64,000 nt of DNA. It comes from Rhodococcus erythropolis NBRC 15567. GTDB taxonomy: Bacteria; Actinomycetota; Actinomycetes; Mycobacteriales; Mycobacteriaceae. The DNA lies in NCBI RefSeq assembly GCF_001552595.1, contig NZ_BCRM01000009.1, forward strand, positions 1 to 64,000, written 5' to 3'. The notes under the pieces were generated by a model. That model saw only the letters and a list, made by a program, of their open reading frames with translations, did no database searches and was not told the DNA's origin. Both the position numbers and the translations under genes were made by a program. Positions 56,956 through 64,000 of the stretch are shown piece after piece (within the stretch, counting starts at the first letter, position 1; every line of letters begins with the position of its first letter).

Positions 56956-58004
56956 AGACTGCAGGAAAGATGAGCATTCTCGGTGGCCTGCTCAGCGCTG
57001 TGGCGCTCGGCTCGATGGCCGGCGTGAATGCATTCAAGACCGCGACGCGTCCGGGCCGGGAAATCTACGCGGACGAGGACTTCGACCTCATGACGCGCGA
57101 CCGCAAGAGCACGGTGCGCACCGAGGACGGCGTCGAGCTGGCAGTTCGCGAAGTGGGACCGGATGACGCTCCGCTGACAGTCGTTTTCGTGCACGGGTAC
57201 TGCCTGAGTGCGCTGTCCTGGCATTTCCAGCGCCGCCAGCTCGAAGAGCGATGGGGCAACAAGGTTCGCATGGTGTTCTACGACCAGCGCGGACACGGAG
57301 ATTCAGGTATGCCGCGTTCGAAGAGTTGCACGGTCTCGCAGCTGGGCCGCGACCTCGCGACTGTCGTCGAGGCCAAAGTGCCCAAGGGACCGATAGTTCT
57401 CGTCGGCCACTCGATGGGCGGCATGACGGTGCTCGCGCTTGCCGGTCAGCGACCCGAATGGTTCGAGGGCCGAGTCATCGGCGTCGGGCTGGTCGCGACG
57501 ACGGCGGCAGGGCTGGCCGAGACCGGTCTGACCCGCAATCTGCAGAATCCGATCATCGACGGGTTCCGGTTGGCAGTGCGCACCTCGCCAGGAGTGGTCC
57601 AGCACGCCCGGGGCGCTGCGCGAGTACTGATCACGCCGATCCTGCGTGCAGCGTCGTACGGCACCGATGTCAGCCCACGACTGCATGAGCTGTCGGACGG
57701 CATGCTCGACCGGACCTCGGTCGTGACCATCGTCAATTTCTTGCGGACGTTGGAACTGCACGACGAGTCCGCGTCCCTCGAGGTGCTCGCGCACACACCG
57801 GCAGTCGTGATCTGCGGCGATCAAGACATGATGATTCCGTTCATCAGCTCCAAGCGTCTCGCTGCCGATCTCCCCGAGTCTGAACTCGTGAGAGTTCACG
57901 GGGCCGGCCATCTGGTGCAGCTCGAGTTCCCGGCGATCGTGACGGACGCAATCGACAAGCTGGTGCAGCGTGCACAGGTAGAAGAGCGGTCCGATGTCGG
58001 CTGA
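56952..58004 (+). CDS. Alpha/beta-hydrolase
   Basis: A 350-residue hydrolase, translationally coupled to alr. The N-terminus has a hydrophobic segment (about 8-26) that may anchor it in the membrane. Catalytic features: [13 protein letters not shown] (oxyanion region), VGHSMGG (nucleophile Ser), GDQDMMIPF (Asp) and [10 protein letters not shown] (His), all intact. The substrate is unknown. It overlaps tsaE by eleven bases. Confidence 0.9.
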   Translation: MKTAGKMSILGGLLSAVALGSMAGVNAFKTATRPGREIYADEDFDLMTRDRKSTVRTEDGVELAVREVGPDDAPLTVVFVHGYCLSALSWHFQRRQLEERWGNKVRMVFYDQRGHGDSGMPRSKSCTVSQLGRDLATVVEAKVPKGPIVLVGHSMGGMTVLALAGQRPEWFEGRVIGVGLVATTAAGLAETGLTRNLQNPIIDGFRLAVRTSPGVVQHARGAARVLITPILRAASYGTDVSPRLHELSDGMLDRTSVVTIVNFLRTLELHDESASLEVLAHTPAVVICGDQDMMIPFISSKRLAADLPESELVRVHGAGHLVQLEFPAIVTDAIDKLVQRAQVEERSDVG

Positions 58005-58485
58005 GAACGCCACGGGACTTCCCGAATCCGGACAGATCAGGTTGGAAACGGCCGAGGATACCGAGGCTTTCGGCCGACGGTTGGCGGAGGGACTTGTTGC
58101 CGGCGACCTGGTGGTGCTGGACGGGCCACTCGGGGCGGGCAAGACCGCGTTGACGCGCGGAATCGGCGCCGGGCTCGGAGTGCAGGGCCGGGTGACGTCC
58201 CCGACGTTTGTCATCGCTCGTGAGCATCGTCCGGGCACCCGCCCCGGCGGCGGAGTTCCCGTCGGCATGATCCACGTCGACGCATACCGGCTGGGAGACA
58301 GCGGACCGCATGCGCTCGACGAACTCGATGCCCTCGACCTCGACACCGACCTCACCGATGCAGTGGTGGTGGTCGAATGGGGTGGTGACGTCGTGGAAAG
58401 GCTCGTCGAACGACACTTGCGAGTGCAGCTTCATCGGGAACCTGAATCGGATGTGCGGACTGCGAGTTGGTCCTGGACGTCGTGA
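57994..58485 (+). CDS. tsaE: tRNA t6A biosynthesis ATPase TsaE
   Basis: A 163-residue P-loop ATPase (GPLGAGKTALTRG about 43-55; SPTFVIAREH; VVVVEWGGDVV) that works with TsaB and TsaD to make threonylcarbamoyladenosine at tRNA position 37. The last residues, WSWTS, are encoded within the first copy of a 29-base tandem repeat that also supplies the stop codon. Confidence 0.93.
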   Translation: MSAENATGLPESGQIRLETAEDTEAFGRRLAEGLVAGDLVVLDGPLGAGKTALTRGIGAGLGVQGRVTSPTFVIAREHRPGTRPGGGVPVGMIHVDAYRLGDSGPHALDELDALDLDTDLTDAVVVVEWGGDVVERLVERHLRVQLHREPESDVRTASWSWTS

Positions 58486-58562
58486 AACGGCGTTTTGTGT
58501 CGCAGACGTCGTGAAACGGCGTTTTGTGTCGCAGACGTCGTGAAACGGCGTTTGGTGTTACG
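58476..58562. repeat. Three tandem 29-base repeats at the tsaE 3' end
   Basis: Units at 58476-58504, 58505-58533 (identical) and 58534-58562 (about four differences at its 3' part), then a partial unit beginning GACGTAGTGA. Each unit contains the palindrome AAACGGCGTTT and begins GACGTCGTGA. The first unit overlaps the tsaE stop codon. Confidence 0.95.
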
Positions 58563-58607
58563 GACGTAGTGACCCTCCCGGGCCGGAAGTAGTTCTTCAC
58601 GTGCGGG

Positions 58608-58613
58608 TACCCT
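58608..58613 (+). promoter_or_regulatory. Leaderless -10 box for tsaB
   Basis: TACCCT in GTACCCTGAG, eight bases before GTG 58622; same sequence and spacing as at glmS. No Shine-Dalgarno. Confidence 0.45.
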
Positions 58614-58621
58614 GAGAAATC

Positions 58622-59305
58622 GTGCTTGTTCTCGCAATTGACACCTCCACTCCGGCAGTCACTGCCGGTGTCGTCTCCCTGTCTGCTCCGTCACCGGACA
58701 CAGAGTCACCGGGCACCGAGTCACCGGGCACAGTGGAGACGCTTGCCGTGCGTGTCACGGTCAATCCTCGTGCGCACGCCGAGGTCTTGACCCCTCACGT
58801 CCTCGAATGCCTCGCCGAGGCCGGGCTCACGCCGGCAGAGTTGAACGCCGTCGTCGTGGGTGTCGGGCCGGGGCCGTACACCGGACTGCGTGTCGGCATG
58901 GCGACAGGCGCTGCCTTCGGTGATGCACTCGGTGTTCCCGTGTACGGCGTGTGCAGCCTCGACGCCATCGCGGCTGCGGTACCGACCACACAGAGCCTGC
59001 TCGTCGTGACTGACGCGAGGCGTCGCGAGATCTACTGGGCGCGCTACGACGGCGGAGTGCGCGTTGAAGGTCCGGCTGTGAATTCCGCCGGCGACGTTGA
59101 TCCTTCGCCTTCGACGCTGATTGCCGGATCTGCTTCGCACGTGGACTTCTTCGATCTGCCCGTCGACCCGGCGGAGACACCCTCACCGGCCGGCTTGGTC
59201 ACAGTCGCTGCTCGCGAGATTCTGGCCGGATCGGTTCCGGCCCCGCTCGAGCCGCTGTACCTCCGACGCCCGGATGCGAAGACCCTCGCAGAACGTGGCA
59301 AGTGA
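58622..59305 (+). CDS. tsaB: tRNA t6A biosynthesis protein TsaB
   Basis: A 227-residue ASKHA-fold protein (VLAIDTSTPAVTAGVV; VGVGPGPYTGLRVGMATG) that scaffolds TsaD. GTG 58622. An insertion after residue 22 contains a triple SPDTE/SPGTE/SPGTV repeat absent from most homologues. It lies between tsaE and rimI, with an apparently separate leaderless promoter. Confidence 0.94.
   Translation: MLVLAIDTSTPAVTAGVVSLSAPSPDTESPGTESPGTVETLAVRVTVNPRAHAEVLTPHVLECLAEAGLTPAELNAVVVGVGPGPYTGLRVGMATGAAFGDALGVPVYGVCSLDAIAAAVPTTQSLLVVTDARRREIYWARYDGGVRVEGPAVNSAGDVDPSPSTLIAGSASHVDFFDLPVDPAETPSPAGLVTVAAREILAGSVPAPLEPLYLRRPDAKTLAERGK
58690..58734. repeat. Three 15-base in-frame repeats in tsaB
   Basis: Units at 58690, 58705 and 58720, each close to TCACCGGGCACCGAG, encoding SPxTE/V three times in a surface loop region. 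Confidence 0.9.
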
Positions 59306-59315
59306 GACCGAGCAG

Positions 59316-59810
59316 ATGAAGTACAGCATCGAGCCGATGAACGTCGATGACGCCGAACGGTGCGGGGAGTTGGAGCGCGCGTTGTTCGCGGGCGACGGAC
59401 CCTGGAGCGCGCAAGCGTTTGTCTCGGAACTTGCGGGCGCACATAATCATTACTTCGTTGCCAGGGAACCCGACGGTCACATCCTCGGCTACGCCGGAGT
59501 CGCGTTGTTGGGCGCGTCGCCGAACATGGAGGCCGAGGTTCACACCATCGGTACCGATCCCTCGGCTCAGCGACTGGGAATCGGCGGCGCGTTGCTCGAT
59601 GCGCTTCTGACCCTGGCGGATTCACGGCAGTGTCCGGTGTTCCTGGAAGTGCGCACCGACAACGACCCTGCCATCGCGCTGTACCGGCGCGAAGGATTCG
59701 AGATCGTCGGAACACGAAAGAAGTACTACCAGCCCAGTGGGGCAGATGCGTACACGATGAGACGGCCCGCCGTGCTCGGTGTCCGCGAAATTGAGGAGCA
59801 GCAAGCATGA
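59316..59810 (+). CDS. rimI: Ribosomal protein S18-alanine N-acetyltransferase
   Basis: A 164-residue GNAT enzyme that acetylates the N-terminus of S18. The acetyl-CoA motif is [17 protein letters not shown], followed by [23 protein letters not shown] 59316 leaves ten bases after tsaB; an in-frame GTG at 59295 overlapping tsaB is possible. Position between tsaB and tsaD is the usual actinobacterial arrangement. It overlaps tsaD (ATGA). Confidence 0.92.
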   Translation: MKYSIEPMNVDDAERCGELERALFAGDGPWSAQAFVSELAGAHNHYFVAREPDGHILGYAGVALLGASPNMEAEVHTIGTDPSAQRLGIGGALLDALLTLADSRQCPVFLEVRTDNDPAIALYRREGFEIVGTRKKYYQPSGADAYTMRRPAVLGVREIEEQQA

Positions 59811-60844
59811 TCGTCATGGGTGTCGAAAGCTCTTGCGACGAAACAGGTGTCGGTATCGTTCGCTGGAACGGTGACGGAACCTGCGACCTGTTGGCCGACG
59901 AGGTGGCATCGAGCGTGGATCAGCACGCCAGGTACGGGGGAGTGGTTCCCGAAGTAGCCTCGCGGGCTCACCTCGAGGCGATAGTGCCGACGATGCGCCG
60001 TGCCCTTGCTGCCGCCGGTATCGAGAAGCCCGACGCACTCGCCGTCACCATCGGACCCGGCCTGGCCGGCGCGCTACTGGTCGGTGTCGCCGCCGCGAAA
60101 GCCTATGCCGCAGCGTGGAACATCCCGTTCTATGCGGTCAATCATCTCGGCGGTCACGTCTCGGTTGACACTCTCGAGCACGGTCCGTTGCCCTCGTGCG
60201 TCGCATTGCTGGTCTCCGGCGGTCACACGCACCTGCTTCACGTCGAAGATCTGGGCAAGCCCATTGTCGAACTGGGCACGACTGTCGACGACGCCGCCGG
60301 TGAGGCCTTCGACAAGGTGGCCAGACTGCTCGGGCTCGGCTTTCCCGGCGGACCGGCACTCGATGCTGCTGCGCAAGAGGGAGATCGGAATGCAATCGCC
60401 TTCCCTCGCGGCATGACCGGCCCGCGCGATTCGCGGCACGACTTCTCGTTCTCGGGACTCAAGACGTCCGTCGCCCGCTATGTCGAATCGAAAGAGCGCG
60501 CAGGCGAGGCCTTTTCGATCCCGGACATCGCTGCCTCGTTCCAGGAAGCGGTTGCCGACGTCCTGACGATGAAGGCAGTGCGTGCAGCCAAGGACGTCGG
60601 GGTCGACACGTTGGTTCTCGGCGGCGGCGCCACGGCCAATTCACGTATCCGTTCACTCGCCGAGCAGCGCTGCGCCGAAGCCGGCATCACGTTGCGCATT
60701 CCGAAACCTCGACTGTGCACGGACAACGGCGTGATGATCGCTTCGTTGGCTGCCCACCTGATCGGAAACGGTGCAGGCCCTTCGGAATTGAGTGTTGCCA
60801 CGGACCCGGGGCTGTCGGTCTCGGTCAGCCAGTTGATGCGCTGA
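59807..60844 (+). CDS. tsaD: tRNA N6-threonylcarbamoyladenosine synthase TsaD
   Basis: A 345-residue catalytic subunit of t6A synthesis (ASKHA fold). [14 protein letters not shown] starts the protein, the metal-binding histidines are in VNHLGGHVS, and [15 protein letters not shown] is near the C-terminus. It is the last gene of the tsaE-tsaB-rimI-tsaD block. It stops three bases from the convergent Hsp70-like gene, with no clear terminator. Confidence 0.96.
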   Translation: MIVMGVESSCDETGVGIVRWNGDGTCDLLADEVASSVDQHARYGGVVPEVASRAHLEAIVPTMRRALAAAGIEKPDALAVTIGPGLAGALLVGVAAAKAYAAAWNIPFYAVNHLGGHVSVDTLEHGPLPSCVALLVSGGHTHLLHVEDLGKPIVELGTTVDDAAGEAFDKVARLLGLGFPGGPALDAAAQEGDRNAIAFPRGMTGPRDSRHDFSFSGLKTSVARYVESKERAGEAFSIPDIAASFQEAVADVLTMKAVRAAKDVGVDTLVLGGGATANSRIRSLAEQRCAEAGITLRIPKPRLCTDNGVMIASLAAHLIGNGAGPSELSVATDPGLSVSVSQLMR

Positions 60845-60847
60845 GAA

Positions 60848-62434
60848 TCAACCGACTGGGACCGGTTCCCGATCCGGTGTGGTCGCGGGGCCGGGTTCGG
60901 GCGTCGAGGTATTCGGTTCACCGGGTTTTGTCGTCGGATCACCACCGGGGGTGGTGAGTTCGGTTTCGGTAGAACCGGATCCAGGATTTTCCGGCGTCGT
61001 CGGGTTTTCGCCGCCGCTCTCACCCGGGCCGAGACCGCCGCCGGGGTTTGCCTCGGTCGGATCGACCGGGGGCGTCGCCTCGGTGTCCGGAAGCGTCGGC
61101 CACCACGCCGGTGGATCGGGCAGCGTGATTCCGGGGATGGTCGGCCAATTCGGGGTGGTCGTGGTCGTCGTCGGCGGTGTGGTTGTCGTCGACGTGTCCG
61201 GTATCGGCGCCGGCGGAAGCGTGTACTGATGCGTTGTGTACGAGTGCGTGTCGAACGGCTGTGAGTCGAACGGCGTTGTGGGATAGCCGTACTGCGGGAA
61301 AGTGCTGCCCACTACCGAAGGCAGAGGATCATGCGAGGGGATGATCGTCGATCCGGTGCTCGGCGTCGCTTCGGGGCTCACCGTCGTCGTGGTCGAACCG
61401 GTTCCGACAGGAGAGACCGCGGTGTCGTCGGTCGGCACCAATTCCTTTGCGCCGTAGCCGAGTACCAGTCCGCCGACCACGAGCGCACCGATCAAAGCTC
61501 CCGAGACCTTGGCGGTGGATCCCGAGCGCTGTTCACTTCCGGAGCCCAGCAAGGGGAAACGAATTGCGGTGATCGAATCTGCCAGGAGTGCAGCACCTTT
61601 GGTTGCCGCAGTCTCGGGCTCGACGATCTCGACCAAGGGGAGGTCGACGGCAGCGGCGACGGCGGACCGCACGGCCGGAATGTGTGCGCCACCGCCGATG
61701 AGCACAACGGCACCGACCGGCCGCGGTGAGCTGTTCACGACTTCACGGATGAAGGTGACGGCGCGCTCGATATCCGGGGCGATGATGGCTTCGAACTCGT
61801 CGCGCGTGATCGCCATTGCGTCGACGGGAAGGTCGATGGTCACCTTGGCGGCGGTGGACAGTTGCTCTTTCGCGACGTGGCACCGGGCAGCAAGAAGCTC
61901 CGCGTCGGTGTACCGGCGCAGGTGCCCTGGCGCCTTCTCCGTCACGAAGTCGACCAATGCCCGGTCGATTCCGGCCCCCGCGAGGGCGTCGATACGGTCG
62001 GAATGCAGAACTTCACCGGTGTGATCGACGACGGACACCGTCAGACCCTGATCGCCGACGTCCACCTGAGCTGTCGTGTCGTACCGCTCGGTTTTCCCGG
62101 TCTCGGCGAGATACGCGTGTACTGCGGCAGGTTCGGGGATGGCACGGACCTGCTTCGGCGAGCGCGAGAGAGATGACCTGATGCTCGCGAGCTGGTCGTC
62201 CGTGCGATAGCTGACACCGATCGAGCGCGGCGCTTCAGATCCGTCCGTTACCTGCGTCGTCATCAGCTTGATGGACGCCCGGACGAGGTCACCGACGTTG
62301 GAATTGGCCTGATCCGCCGAGACGAAGCGAGTCTCGGCAGGCACCGCTCCTGGCGCGTTTGTGCTGGTATCGGTGTCGACGAGTGCTGAATAGACACCGG
62401 AAGATCCAGTGGAAATTCCCAGTGAACAACTCAT
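60848..62434 (-). CDS. Hsp70-like membrane protein with Pro/Thr-rich C-terminal tail
   Basis: A 528-residue protein from ATG 62434, chosen because GAGGAGGTG lies just upstream. Residues 1-300 form a shortened Hsp70/actin-like ATPase: CSLGISTGSSGVYSALV (phosphate 1), QVDVGDQGLTVSVVD (phosphate 2, about 123-137) and VVLIGGGAHIPAVRSA (adenosine, about 243-258). No peptide-binding domain follows; instead there is one membrane helix (about 311-328) and a 190-residue tail rich in Pro, Thr and Ser, presumably outside the cell. The role is unknown; a sensor or envelope function is possible. Confidence 0.8.
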   Translation of the reverse strand: MSCSLGISTGSSGVYSALVDTDTSTNAPGAVPAETRFVSADQANSNVGDLVRASIKLMTTQVTDGSEAPRSIGVSYRTDDQLASIRSSLSRSPKQVRAIPEPAAVHAYLAETGKTERYDTTAQVDVGDQGLTVSVVDHTGEVLHSDRIDALAGAGIDRALVDFVTEKAPGHLRRYTDAELLAARCHVAKEQLSTAAKVTIDLPVDAMAITRDEFEAIIAPDIERAVTFIREVVNSSPRPVGAVVLIGGGAHIPAVRSAVAAAVDLPLVEIVEPETAATKGAALLADSITAIRFPLLGSGSEQRSGSTAKVSGALIGALVVGGLVLGYGAKELVPTDDTAVSPVGTGSTTTTVSPEATPSTGSTIIPSHDPLPSVVGSTFPQYGYPTTPFDSQPFDTHSYTTHQYTLPPAPIPDTSTTTTPPTTTTTTPNWPTIPGITLPDPPAWWPTLPDTEATPPVDPTEANPGGGLGPGESGGENPTTPENPGSGSTETELTTPGGDPTTKPGEPNTSTPEPGPATTPDREPVPVG

Positions 62435-62539
62435 CGCGCACCTCCTCACAGTCAATACCGGTCAATGTTCAATCGACCGCCGTTATATGAACGTTACAGA
62501 AGGTTCGTGAGGATTGCTCAGTGCTTTTTGTCTCCATGA

Positions 62540-62563
62540 CACCCTTTTCGGACCGAAAGGGTG
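62540..62563. other. Hairpin in the divergent gap before the channel gene
   Basis: CACCCTTT pairs with AAAGGGTG around eight bases, followed by GTTTT on the plus strand. It resembles a small terminator or leader hairpin 33 bases before the channel ATG. The rest of the 160-base gap must hold promoters for both genes, but none is clear. Confidence 0.5.
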
Positions 62564-62595
62564 GTTTTACCTGCGAAATTGTCGATCATTGATTC

Positions 62596-63156
62596 ATGCG
62601 GAAAAAAGGCGATTCTCCCCACATCGACCGGGATCGACGACGCGCGCTGATCCGGGGTGCGGTGCTTCGACCCACGCTGACGATGATCGCCTTCGGATGT
62701 GCGTACTTCTTCCTGCCGTGGATCGATGTCCACACAGTGGGTGCGATTTTCCTCTTGATCGGTGGAGGGGCAGCGGTGCTTGCCGTGACGACCTGGCAGG
62801 TGCGTCGAATTCTGCGTTCCGATGTGCCTTCTCTACAGGCGGTCGAAGCAGTGGCGGTCGTGATGCCGACCTACTTGCTGTTGGTGTCCATCACCTATTT
62901 TTCGGTCGAGCATGCGAGTGCCGGCAGTTTCACCGAACCGCTGTCGCGTATGGCGGCCCTGTACTTTTCGCTGTCGGTGTTCTCGACCGTCGGCTTCGGC
63001 GACATCGCTGCACAGACGGACCTTGCCAGGGGACTCGTGAGCCTTCAGATCGTCTGCAATCTGGTGTTGATCGGATTCGGCGTTCGATTCGTGGTTGCCG
63101 CAGTGTCGTGGGCGAAAGCGCACCGCTCGCCTTCGAGCGGACCTGAAATCACCTAG
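62596..63156 (+). CDS. Two-helix potassium channel family protein
   Basis: A 186-residue membrane protein with about four hydrophobic segments. The last two flank a pore loop containing the selectivity filter TVGFGD (FSTVGFGDIA), the signature of K+ channels. There is no cytosolic RCK domain, so gating is unknown. The start is ATG 62596. It may set membrane potential. Confidence 0.88.
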   Translation: MRKKGDSPHIDRDRRRALIRGAVLRPTLTMIAFGCAYFFLPWIDVHTVGAIFLLIGGGAAVLAVTTWQVRRILRSDVPSLQAVEAVAVVMPTYLLLVSITYFSVEHASAGSFTEPLSRMAALYFSLSVFSTVGFGDIAAQTDLARGLVSLQIVCNLVLIGFGVRFVVAAVSWAKAHRSPSSGPEIT

Positions 63157-63175
63157 GACACTGCGGCAATCGGAG

Positions 63176-64000
63176 TCATCGTCCGGTGTGGACCAACAAT
63201 TCGACGTTCTGGTCGACGCCGGTACCCGTCAACTTCGGGTCGCGGTGGATGTCGTTGAACGACAGTTCGCGGTACAGCGAGGCGAGCCCGGCTGCCGACT
63301 TGTCGCTGTACTCGACTGAATTGGGACTTTCCGCTTCGAAGAGCGTCGCAAGCAACGACACCGTTCCGTCGTGATTGTCCGCGATCTCGATGATGCGCCC
63401 GAGCTGCGGGTAGTCGATGTGAGAGGCGGTGTTGATCTCCCAGAAGCCCTGCTCGGGGGTCGCGCCGGGCCACGGGGTGATCTTGTTCTCGTGGGTGTGT
63501 CCGTTCACCCAGGCAAGTACGTTCGGGAAACGATGCAGCAAGTCCAGAAGCTGTGAACCGCGCAGGCGCGGCTCGAGGACGTTCTCGGGGTCGGGAATGA
63601 GATTGTCCATCGTGTCGCTCGTGTGGTGACTGAACAGCACGAAATAGGTGTCACTGCGCGACTCGGTGACGCGAGAGCCCGCGGCGTCGTAGTAGGTGCT
63701 GCTGCCGGCGCGCAGGGTGTTCTCGATCCACTGGAACTGAGCGGCGCCCAGCGAACCGTCGACAAGGCCTGCGCGGTTGGTGGAGTCCATGCTGATGCCG
63801 ACGACGCCCGGTGCGATCTGGAACGAGTAGTAGCCGATACCGGTTTCGCCGGCGTCGGGGGCGAAACCGTGCCCGACAGGGCCGGGGCCGGTGTGCGCGG
63901 GATCAAGGTGTGCGGCGATGAACTGCCGGGGTGTGAACGGTGCGCGCGACGGGTCGGGGGTGACCTGGCGCGGCGGCGTCGTGAAGGCGGACAGGATTCC
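63176..64000 (-). CDS. Metallophosphoesterase, C-terminal part (cut by window edge)
   Basis: The frame stays open to the right edge, so the N-terminus is missing; the ATG at 63790 is internal (upstream residues read DAGETGIGYYSFQIAPGVVG). Visible calcineurin-like motifs are VLFSHHTSD and WVNGHTHEN, which carry metal-binding histidines. It resembles an actinobacterial family of large, probably exported metallophosphoesterases (TIGR03767-like). It converges with the K+ channel gene. The substrate is unknown. Confidence 0.88.
   Translation of the reverse strand, partial: GILSAFTTPPRQVTPDPSRAPFTPRQFIAAHLDPAHTGPGPVGHGFAPDAGETGIGYYSFQIAPGVVGISMDSTNRAGLVDGSLGAAQFQWIENTLRAGSSTYYDAAGSRVTESRSDTYFVLFSHHTSDTMDNLIPDPENVLEPRLRGSQLLDLLHRFPNVLAWVNGHTHENKITPWPGATPEQGFWEINTASHIDYPQLGRIIEIADNHDGTVSLLATLFEAESPNSVEYSDKSAAGLASLYRELSFNDIHRDPKLTGTGVDQNVELLVHTGR

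Noticed and set aside
58476-58573. CRISPR array from the 29-base tandem repeats
   Set aside because: Repeats are directly adjacent without unique spacers, and no cas gene is present.

Overview
The window looks like chromosome from a mycolic-acid actinomycete, most likely Rhodococcus of the erythropolis/qingshengii group. The support is a high-GC sequence, an antigen-85-type mycolyltransferase, an ESX-4 type VII secretion locus, the mycobacterial order of ribosomal and cell-wall genes, frequent GTG/TTG starts and apparently leaderless genes. The genus call is inference from protein character and gene order, since no database search was possible.

Region 1 (1-11922) is accessory. It holds the 3' end of a non-ribosomal peptide synthetase (carrier plus thioesterase), a secreted lipase, a secreted mycolyltransferase-like esterase, a three-gene DrrABC-like ABC exporter, an AT-richer family 2 glycosyltransferase, and a tight four-gene operon. 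That operon encodes 4-amino-4-deoxychorismate synthase, 4-amino-4-deoxychorismate mutase, 4-amino-4-deoxyprephenate dehydrogenase and an AurF/CmlI-type diiron N-oxygenase with all seven metal ligands in place. It should make p-aminophenylpyruvate/p-aminophenylalanine and oxidise the arylamine, the chemistry behind chloramphenicol-like nitrophenyl metabolites. This is the most interesting part of the window.

Region 2 (12008-31239) is core translation. A DUF4442 thioesterase-like gene precedes the S10 cluster (rpsJ to rpsQ), the spc cluster (rplN-rplX-rplE-rpsZ, then rpsH-rplF-rplR-rpsE-rpmD-rplO, then secY-adk-map), and the alpha cluster (infA-rpmJ-rpsM-rpsK-rpsD, then rpoA-rplQ-truA). Strong hairpins and separate promoters divide this block into at least six transcription units. 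The rplN and rpsH promoters are near copies of each other.

Region 3 (31297-33655) has an acyl-CoA dehydrogenase divergent from a TetR regulator with a shared palindromic operator candidate, and an FMN reductase.

Region 4 (33672-46396) is a complete ESX-4-type system: eccE, eccB, mycP, eccD, eccC, an Rv3446c-family protein and two WXG100 proteins. Region 5 (46686-63156) follows the mycobacterial order: rplM-rpsI-glmM, a three-gene EspC-like cassette, an alpha/beta-hydrolase without its nucleophile serine, glmS, a cupredoxin lipoprotein, nnr, alr, a second hydrolase, and the t6A genes tsaE-tsaB-rimI-tsaD. It ends with an Hsp70-like membrane protein carrying a Pro/Thr-rich tail, a K+ channel, and a metallophosphoesterase cut by the right edge (63176-64000). 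I saw no rRNA, tRNA, CRISPR array or insertion sequence.
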